Origin: Eubacteriales bacterium
GTDB taxonomy: Bacteria > Bacillota > Clostridia > Oscillospirales > Oscillospiraceae
Direction: 5' to 3'
Assembly: GCA_030539285.1 (NCBI GenBank)
Contig: JAUNSH010000023.1
Span: forward strand, 1 to 40,570
DNA length: 40,570 bases
Position numbers and translations under genes: made by a program. Shown one piece after another: positions 35,165 through 40,570 of the stretch. Position 1 is the stretch's first letter; every line of letters starts with the position of its first letter. Under the pieces are notes generated by a model. That model made no database searches. It was not told the DNA's origin and saw nothing but the letters and a program-made list of their open reading frames with translations.

Positions 35165-35719
35165 TTACAGAGACATCAGTTCCTTTTCCTTGGCGGCCAG
35201 AGCGGCATCCACCTTCTTGATATTCTTGTCCAGCAGATCCTGCAAGTCCTTCTCCGCCTTCTTCTGGTCATCCTCGGTGATCTCGTTGTTCTTCTTCAGC
35301 TTCTTCACGTAGTCCATGCCGTCCCGGCGGATGTTGCGCATGGCGACCTTGGCGTCCTCGGCGTACTTCTTGACCTGCTTGGCCAGATCCTTACGGCGCT
35401 CCTCCGTCAGCTGGGGGAACACCAGCCGGATGACCTTGCCGTCGTTCTGGGGGTTGATGCCCAGATCAGAGGTCTGGATCGCCTTCTGGATCTCTTTCAG
35501 GAGCTTGGTATCCCAGGGCTGGATCACCAGCGTCCGTGCGTCGGGGGTGGAGATGGTGGCGACGCCGTTCAGCGGGGTCTCACTGCCATAATACTCCACG
35601 GTGATGCGGTCGAGAACCTTGGCGTTGGCCCGGCCCGCGCGAACGGCACCGAAGTCCTCCTCCAGGTGCTCCAAGGTCTTATCCATTCTTCTTCCGAATT
35701 CCTTGAAATCTACGCTCAT
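35165..35719 (-). CDS. frr: ribosome recycling factor
   Basis: Frr splits post-termination ribosomes together with EF-G. The 184-residue product is the normal size. It has the three-helix-bundle domain sequence RAGRANAKVLDRITVEYYGSETPLN and QLTEERRKDLAKQVKKYAEDAKVA. The ATG has a perfect TAAGGAGG site and lies three bases after the pyrH stop. Confidence 0.97.
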   Translation of the reverse strand: MSVDFKEFGRRMDKTLEHLEEDFGAVRAGRANAKVLDRITVEYYGSETPLNGVATISTPDARTLVIQPWDTKLLKEIQKAIQTSDLGINPQNDGKVIRLVFPQLTEERRKDLAKQVKKYAEDAKVAMRNIRRDGMDYVKKLKKNNEITEDDQKKAEKDLQDLLDKNIKKVDAALAAKEKELMSL

Positions 35720-35722
35720 ACT

Positions 35723-36460
35723 TTAGTCCTCCTTAACAGTAACAGTGGTTCCGATGGCCTCTCCGCGGACGACGCGGAGGATATTTTCGGGGGGATTCAG
35801 GGCGAAGCACACCATGGGCATATCGTTGTCCATGGCAAGGGTCATGGCGGTGCTGTCGGTGGCCTTCAGATGGTCAGCCAGCACCTTGTCATAGGTCAGA
35901 TGGGAGTAGCGCACCGCATCGGGGTTCGTGCGGGGGTCGGCAGAGTAGATGGCATCGATATTTTTCGCCATCAGCACCGCGTCAGCCTCAATTTCCACGC
36001 CCCGAAGCACCGCGCCGGTGTCCGTGGAGAAATAGGGGTTGCCGGTGCCGGCGGCAAAGATGACCACCTTGCCCTCATTTAAGTAGCGGTCGGCGGTGTC
36101 CCGGGTGAAATACTCGGCAAACTTGTTCATTTCCACCGCGGTCAGCACCCGCGCGTCCAGTCCATGCTGTTCCAGCACGTCCGCCACGGCAATGGCATTC
36201 ATGACGGTGGCCAGCATACCCATGGCGTCGCCGTGGGAACGCTGCATTTTCCCGCTGCCGTTTTTCACGCCCCGCCAGAAGTTGCCGCCGCCGATGACCA
36301 GGCCGATCTGGACGCCCAGATCGTGGCACTGGCGGATGACCTCGCATACAGAATGGATCTTGGCAAAATCCAGACCCACTGCCACATTCTCGGAAATCCC
36401 CTCACCCAGCGCTTCTCCGCTGAGCTTCAGCAGGATGCGCCGGTATTTGATGGTAGACAA
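35723..36460 (-). CDS. pyrH: UMP kinase PyrH
   Basis: PyrH phosphorylates UMP to UDP. It belongs to the amino-acid-kinase fold, with RILLKLSGEALGE, IGLVIGGGNFWRG, GDAMGMLATVMNA and TGNPYFSTDTGA. I favour the TTG at 36458-36460 (MSTIKYRRILLK, 245 residues, near the usual 240) because the promoter at 36501-36529 predicts a transcript start near 36494, and GAAGGAG lies within range. The ATG at 36488-36490 (10 residues longer) has a GGAAAGGA site but would leave almost no leader from that promoter. First gene of the operon. Confidence 0.95.
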   Translation of the reverse strand: MSTIKYRRILLKLSGEALGEGISENVAVGLDFAKIHSVCEVIRQCHDLGVQIGLVIGGGNFWRGVKNGSGKMQRSHGDAMGMLATVMNAIAVADVLEQHGLDARVLTAVEMNKFAEYFTRDTADRYLNEGKVVIFAAGTGNPYFSTDTGAVLRGVEIEADAVLMAKNIDAIYSADPRTNPDAVRYSHLTYDKVLADHLKATDSTAMTLAMDNDMPMVCFALNPPENILRVVRGEAIGTTVTVKED

Positions 36461-36500
36461 AGCTATCCACGCTCCTTCTCTCGTTTTCATATCCTTTCCT

Positions 36501-36529
36501 ATTTTAATATAAGACAGCCAAAATGACAA
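36501..36529 (-). promoter_or_regulatory. promoter of the pyrH-frr-uppS-cdsA-dxr-rseP-ispG-polC operon
   Basis: Read leftwards, TTGTCA (36524-36529, 5 of 6) and TAAAAT (36501-36506, 5 of 6) are spaced by 17 bases in an AT-rich gap shared with the divergent glnS promoter. Confidence 0.7.
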
Positions 36530-36643
36530 CCATAATTTTAAGAATTCTTAATTTGTTTTCTGTTTTTTCACATTCTTGTCGGCAATGTACAATTTCCACA
36601 CAACCGCCCCGGAACAAACTGCCGTTTCTGGCACGAATGAATG

Positions 36644-36672
36644 TTGCAAATTTTCCCACAATGGGGTATAAT
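36644..36672 (+). promoter_or_regulatory. promoter of glnS
   Basis: TTGCAA (36644-36649) and a perfect TATAAT (36667-36672) with a 17-base spacer. The leader to the ATG at 36711 is only about 30 bases, so there is no room for a T-box. Confidence 0.75.
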
Positions 36673-36710
36673 GGTTCAACATTGGAAAACCAAAGAGAGG
36701 ATGTTTGGAT

Positions 36711-38390
36711 ATGGCTGAAATGACCGAGAGCAAGAATTTTATCCATGCCTTTATTGATGAGGACATCGCCGAGGGCGGGCAGTACGCGGGCCAGACCGTG
36801 CACACCCGGTTCCCGCCGGAGCCTAACGGCTACCTGCACATCGGCCACTGCAAGGCCCTGTGCATCGACTTCGGCACCGCGGAGAAGTACGGCGGCCTGT
36901 GCAACCTGCGTATGGACGACACCAACCCCACCAAGGAGGATGTGGAGTTTGTGGAGGCCATTCAGGAGGATATCCACTGGCTGGGCTTCGACTGGGGCGA
37001 CCGTTTCTTCTACGGCTCCGACTACTTTGAGAAGGACTATGAGTACGCCGTGGAACTCATTAAAAAGGGTCTGGCCTACGTGTGCGAGCTGACTCCCGAG
37101 CAGTTTAAGGAGTACCGGGGCGACCTGAACACCCCCGCAATTTCTCCCTACCGGGATCGTCCTATCGAAGAAAGCCTTGACCTGTTCGCCCGGATGCGGG
37201 CCGGGGAGTTCGAAGACAACAAGTATACCCTCCGGGCCAAGATCGACCTTGCCTCCGGCAACTTCAATATGCGCGACCCCGTCATCTACCGCATCCGCCA
37301 TATGCACCACCACCGCCAGGGGGACAAGTGGTGCATCTACCCCATGTACGACTTTGCCCACCCCATTCAGGACGCTTTGGAGGGCATCACCCACTCCCTG
37401 TGCTCCCTGGAATTTGAGAACCACCGGCCCCTGTACAACTGGGTCGTCGAAAACGTGTCCGTGCCCCACCACCCCCGGCAGATCGAGTTTGCCCGGCTGG
37501 GCATCGACCACACCGTGCTGAGTAAGCGCAAGCTCCGCGCGCTGGTGGAGAACAACTACGTCTCCGGCTGGGACGACCCCCGGATGCCCACCCTCTGCGG
37601 CCTGCGCCGGAGAGGCTACACCCCCAAGTCCATCCGCAACTTCTGCGAGCGGGTGGGCGTGGCGAAAAGCCCCAACACCATCCCCTACGCATTTTTGGAG
37701 TTCTGCCTGCGGGAAGATCTGAACGAGACTGCCCAGCGGGTCATGGCGGTGCTGAAGCCCGTGAAGCTGACCATCACCAACTATCCCGAGGGTCAGTCCG
37801 AGACCGTCACCGTGGAGAATAACCCCAACCGTCCCGAGGACGGCACCCGGGAAGTCACCTTCTCCCGGAATCTGTGGATCGAGGCTGACGACTTCCTGGC
37901 CCAGCCCATCCCCAAGTACAAGCGACTGTACCCTGACGGCCCCGAGTGCCGCCTGAAGGGCGCTTACCTCATTAAGTGCACCGGCTGTGTCACCGACGAG
38001 AACGGCAATGTGGTGGAGGTTCTCGCCACCTACGACCCCGAGTCCCGGGGCGGCGACCCCGCCGACGGCCGGAAGGTGAAGGGCGCGACCATTCACTGGG
38101 TGGATGCCGAAACTGCCGTGGATGCCGAGGTGCGCCAGTACGACAACCTCTTTGACGATCCCGACCCCGACGCCGCCGGAAAGGATTTTCTGGCCTGCCT
38201 GAACCCCAACTCTCTGGAAGTGCTCACCGGCTGCAAGGTGGAGGCTTCTTTGAAGGATGCCAAGGCTCCCATGAGCTTCCAGTTCATGCGTCTGGGCTAC
38301 TTCTGCCCCGACAGCAAGGATTCCAGCCCTGACCATCTGGTGTTCAACCGCAGCGTCAGCTTGAAGGATTCCTTCAAGCCCGGGAAATAA
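36711..38390 (+). CDS. glnS: glutaminyl-tRNA synthetase
   Basis: GlnRS charges tRNA-Gln directly. The 559-residue product (E. coli 554) has class I signatures PPEPNGYLHIGHCKA (HIGH) and VLSKRKL (MSK-type), plus MDDTNP, PYRDRP and HPIQDALEGITHSLCSLEFE. Two C-terminal beta-barrel anticodon domains follow, including VEASLKDAKAPMSFQFMRLGYF. The ATG at 36711 follows GAGAGG; a TTG six bases earlier has poorer spacing. Many Gram-positives instead use GatCAB, so direct GlnRS is of interest. It is a single gene ending in a GC hairpin. Confidence 0.96.
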   Translation: MAEMTESKNFIHAFIDEDIAEGGQYAGQTVHTRFPPEPNGYLHIGHCKALCIDFGTAEKYGGLCNLRMDDTNPTKEDVEFVEAIQEDIHWLGFDWGDRFFYGSDYFEKDYEYAVELIKKGLAYVCELTPEQFKEYRGDLNTPAISPYRDRPIEESLDLFARMRAGEFEDNKYTLRAKIDLASGNFNMRDPVIYRIRHMHHHRQGDKWCIYPMYDFAHPIQDALEGITHSLCSLEFENHRPLYNWVVENVSVPHHPRQIEFARLGIDHTVLSKRKLRALVENNYVSGWDDPRMPTLCGLRRRGYTPKSIRNFCERVGVAKSPNTIPYAFLEFCLREDLNETAQRVMAVLKPVKLTITNYPEGQSETVTVENNPNRPEDGTREVTFSRNLWIEADDFLAQPIPKYKRLYPDGPECRLKGAYLIKCTGCVTDENGNVVEVLATYDPESRGGDPADGRKVKGATIHWVDAETAVDAEVRQYDNLFDDPDPDAAGKDFLACLNPNSLEVLTGCKVEASLKDAKAPMSFQFMRLGYFCPDSKDSSPDHLVFNRSVSLKDSFKPGK

Positions 38391-38398
38391 ATAACGTT

Positions 38399-38429
38399 CG
38401 TCCCCGTTTGCCTGACGCAAACGGGGACG
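38399..38429 (+). terminator. terminator after glnS
   Basis: A 13-bp perfect stem (38399-38411 with 38417-38429) over loop CTGAC, followed by TTGCTTTA. The U-run is weak but the stem is strong and directly follows the stop. Confidence 0.75.
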
Positions 38430-38475
38430 TTGCTTTATCGCTGTTACGATTTCATCCGCTAAAAGTTGGCGGAGT

Positions 38476-38607
38476 AATATGTCATTGCGAGGAGGGCGAA
38501 GCCCGACGTGGCAATCCGTTCTCCCTTTTTGGAAAATGCGTCATCAGAGTGCAAAATGGAATACGGATTGCCACGCCAGTGTGCACACTGGCTCGCAATG
38601 ACATATT
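38476..38607. repeat. REP-like element with nested inverted repeats
   Basis: Outer 16-base inverted repeats AATATGTCATTGCGAG (38476-38491) and its exact complement (38592-38607). Inner repeats ACGTGGCAATCCGT (38506-38519) and ACGGATTGCCACG (38563-38575). Each arm holds its own small palindrome: GGGCGAAGCCC (38494-38504) and CCAGTGTGCACACTGG (38576-38591). No coding capacity. It lies between convergent glnS and argS. Its form matches small palindromic insertion-type repeats found in intergenic regions. Confidence 0.75.
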
Positions 38608-38697
38608 GCCTTAATCAGCGAAAGGGGAATTTACCTCATTACCGAGCGATTCTGGTCGAGGGGCCCAAAGGATGCAAATTGATCACCCGCGTTCGTA

Positions 38698-38724
38698 ACG
38701 CATTGGCTGGCGGCCCTGTCGCCT
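38698..38724 (-). repeat. 27-base repeat abutting the argS stop codon
   Basis: Second copy of the repeat at 25762-25788, with one mismatch (CTGTCGCC against CTGCCGCC). Read leftwards it begins at the last base of the argS TAA and forms a GC stem-loop. Bases 38608-38697 between it and the REP-like element hold no gene. Confidence 0.7.
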
Positions 38725-40475
38725 TACATTTTCTCCGGCGCACTGAAGCCCAGCAGGCCGATGCTGGTTTCCAGCACGTTTTTCGCAAGGCCGATGAGGG
38801 CGATGTGGCCCGCTTTCACGGTTTCGTCCTCTTCCTTGAGGATGGGCGTTTCGTGATAGAACTTGTTGACACAGCCTGCCAGCTCGTAGATGTAGGCGCA
38901 AACAAGATTGGGCGCGGAGGAATGCAGGGCGCTTTCCAGCGCGGGGCCGAACTTGGTGATGGCCAGCATCAGATCCTTGGCATAGGGGTTGGCGGGAGCC
39001 TGAATGGGCAGGTTTTCCCATGCGCCGTAGCGGCTGAGAATGGACTTGACCCGGACGATGGTGTAGAGAATATAGGGGCCGGTGTTGCCCTCGAAGGCGG
39101 CGAACCTGTCCATATCGAACACATAATCCTTGGTGGGCTGGTTGCTCAGGTCACCGTATTTGAGAGCCGCAAGGGCGATTTTCGCGGTGGTCTCCTCCAC
39201 GGCAGAGTCCTCCACGATCTTGTTCTCCACCACCTTGGCCCGGACAAATTCGGTCATATCGCCGATGAGCTGTTCCAGCCGCATGACGCCGCCGTCCCGG
39301 GTCTTGAAGGGCTTGCCGTCCTTACCGTTCATGGTGCCAAAGCCAAGGTGCTCCAATTCGACATTTTCCGGGATGATGCCGCCCTTTCTGGCGGCCCGGA
39401 ACACCTGCTCAAAGTGCAGGGCCTGCCGCTTGTCGGTAATGTAGAGGATTTTGTCGGGCTTAAAGTCCCGCATTCTCTGAACCATGGTGGCAAGGTCGGT
39501 GGTAGCGTAGATGGCAGAGCCGTCGGATTTCACCAGAATGCAGGGAGGAACTTCCTTCTTGTCGGTTTCCTCGGCCACAGGGATGACCCATGCGCCCTCG
39601 CTCTCCACCGCAAGGCCCTTGGCCTTGAAGTCCGCGATCATGTCGGGAATGAAGGGGTCGGCGTCGCTTTCGCCCAGCCAGCTCTCGAAATGCACGTCCA
39701 GAGAGTTGTAGATCCGGGTCATATCCGCCACGGACAGCTTCATGATATGCTGCCAGATGGCCCGGTAGCCCCGGCGTCCGTTCTGCAATTCATAGGTGGC
39801 GGTATGGGCCTTTTCCGCAAAGACCTCGTCCACCTTCTTCTTGGCGGAGGCGGCGGGGTAAATTTCTTCCAGCTCGGAAATGGTGAAGGGGGCTTCCTCC
39901 GGGTATTCCCCGGTGTAATTTTCATCAAAATAGCACAGATTGGGCTGCCGCTCCTGCAATTCCGCGATGATCAGGCCCATTTGCAGACCCCAGTCACCCA
40001 GATGGATGTCGCCGATGGTATTGTAGCCGAAGAACTTGTACAGCCGTTTCAGGCTCTCGCCGATAATGGCGGAGCGCAGGTGGCCGATGTGCAGGGGCTT
40101 GGCAACGTTAGGCCCGCCGTAGTCCACCACGATGGTCTTGCCCGCGCCCTCCTTCACAATGCCGAAGTCCTCGGTGGTGCGCATTTGCTCCAGATAGGCC
40201 TGCAAGAAATGGTCGGACAGCTTCAGATTGATGAAGCCGGGCATGACCGCCTCCACCAGAGAATAATCCTCGGCATTCAGCTTCTCCACCACCGCCTGAG
40301 CGATCTTGATGGGGGCGCACTTATACTGCTTGGCGGCAGACAGGGCGCCATTGCACTGGTACTCGCACAGGTCGGGCCGGTTGGAGACCGTCACCCGGCC
40401 GTAAGCGGCGTCGTACCCGGCATCAGCAAAGGCCTTCTGCATTTTCGCCGTAATAATGTCAAGAATTTTTTCCAT
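38724..40475 (-). CDS. argS: arginyl-tRNA synthetase
   Basis: ArgRS charges tRNA-Arg. From ATG 40473-40475 (MEKILDIITAKMQ) the product is 583 residues. It has the N-terminal Add-1-type domain, VDYGGPNVAKPLHIGHLRSAIIGE (HIGH), GDWGLQMG, KSDGSAIYATTDLA, and the C-terminal anticodon domain DMDRFAAFEGNTGPYILYTIVR. Like many ArgRS it lacks a clear KMSKS; GFGTMNGKDGKPFKTRDGG occupies that place. AAGGAG precedes the ATG. The gene starts two bases after the stop of the ABC-F-like gene, so both are co-transcribed. Confidence 0.96.
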   Translation of the reverse strand: MEKILDIITAKMQKAFADAGYDAAYGRVTVSNRPDLCEYQCNGALSAAKQYKCAPIKIAQAVVEKLNAEDYSLVEAVMPGFINLKLSDHFLQAYLEQMRTTEDFGIVKEGAGKTIVVDYGGPNVAKPLHIGHLRSAIIGESLKRLYKFFGYNTIGDIHLGDWGLQMGLIIAELQERQPNLCYFDENYTGEYPEEAPFTISELEEIYPAASAKKKVDEVFAEKAHTATYELQNGRRGYRAIWQHIMKLSVADMTRIYNSLDVHFESWLGESDADPFIPDMIADFKAKGLAVESEGAWVIPVAEETDKKEVPPCILVKSDGSAIYATTDLATMVQRMRDFKPDKILYITDKRQALHFEQVFRAARKGGIIPENVELEHLGFGTMNGKDGKPFKTRDGGVMRLEQLIGDMTEFVRAKVVENKIVEDSAVEETTAKIALAALKYGDLSNQPTKDYVFDMDRFAAFEGNTGPYILYTIVRVKSILSRYGAWENLPIQAPANPYAKDLMLAITKFGPALESALHSSAPNLVCAYIYELAGCVNKFYHETPILKEEDETVKAGHIALIGLAKNVLETSIGLLGFSAPEKM

Positions 40476-40477
40476 AA

Positions 40478-40570
40478 TTACGCCTTCTCCTTGTTTTCCG
40501 CCATCCACGCCAGATAATCGTCATAGGTGCCGTACTTGTCGATGATGGTGCCGTCGGGCTGGAAGGCGAT
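40478..40570 (-). CDS. C-terminal end of a probable ABC-F ATPase, rest beyond window
   Basis: Only the last 30 residues are in the window: IAFQPDGTIIDKYGTYDDYL and a charged tail AWMAENKEKA before TAA. The pattern of a hydrophobic strand, acidic-glycine turn and a GxYxDYL motif near a lysine-rich end is like the C-terminus of ABC-F translation factors (EttA, Uup, YdiF). The assignment rests on this short tail only. Confidence 0.45.
   Translation of the reverse strand: MAFQPDGTIIDKYGTYDDYLAWMAENKEKA

Noticed and set aside
36550-36710. Possible T-box leader before glnS
   Set aside because: The predicted transcript start leaves about 30 bases of leader, too short for a T-box, and no T-box sequence is seen.
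36504-38420. 638-codon leftward frame opposite glnS
   Set aside because: Shadow of glnS; no start signal and no recognisable motif.

Overview
The window looks like chromosomal DNA of a GC-rich, spore-related Gram-positive anaerobe, most likely a gut Clostridia member of the Oscillospirales. The reasons are a full-length PolC-type polymerase, a SpoVAC homologue behind a sigma-G-like promoter, strong AGGAGG-type ribosome sites, a LplB/YtcP-type sugar importer and a choline-binding-type repeat protein. The exact genus cannot be named from sequence reading alone.

Positions 1 to about 18000 hold one long leftward operon for pectin use. In transcription order it encodes a sugar isomerase-like TIM barrel, KduI, a cytoplasmic pectinesterase (CE8), an S-component-like membrane protein, two LplB/LplC-type permeases, a very large sugar-binding lipoprotein, a block of four unassigned small membrane proteins interleaved with two MalK-type ATPases, a GH28 polygalacturonase, a GH105 unsaturated-uronyl hydrolase, a KduD-like dehydrogenase, UxaB, and UxaA cut by the window edge. 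None of the three pectin-cleaving enzymes has a signal peptide. This suggests that methylated oligogalacturonides are imported whole and then demethylated, trimmed and isomerised inside the cell. KduI and the dehydrogenase would process unsaturated ends, and UxaB/UxaA the saturated galacturonate branch, both leading to 2-keto-3-deoxygluconate. UxaC, KdgK and KdgA are not seen here. An esterase-AraC pair (18185-19821) lies just upstream and probably regulates the operon.

Positions 19822 to 25800 hold a hairpin-rich intergenic stretch, pgi, a short transposon-like repeat, a solitary spoVAC, a GT4 glycosyltransferase and a membrane-anchored VanY-type carboxypeptidase with cell-wall-binding repeats. 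Positions 25787 to 36500 are a housekeeping operon read leftwards: pyrH, frr, uppS, cdsA, dxr, rseP, ispG, polC. It covers UMP kinase, ribosome recycling, undecaprenyl and phospholipid precursors, the MEP pathway and replication. The right end holds glnS (rightward), then convergent argS preceded by the tail of a probable ABC-F gene.

The most interesting items are the membrane protein/ATPase block inside the pectin operon and a set of small dispersed repeats. Two copies of a ~169-bp inverted-repeat element lie at 22033 and 32231, one supplying the dxr stop codon. A 27-bp repeat abuts the stop codons of both polC and argS. A REP-like inverted repeat lies between glnS and argS.
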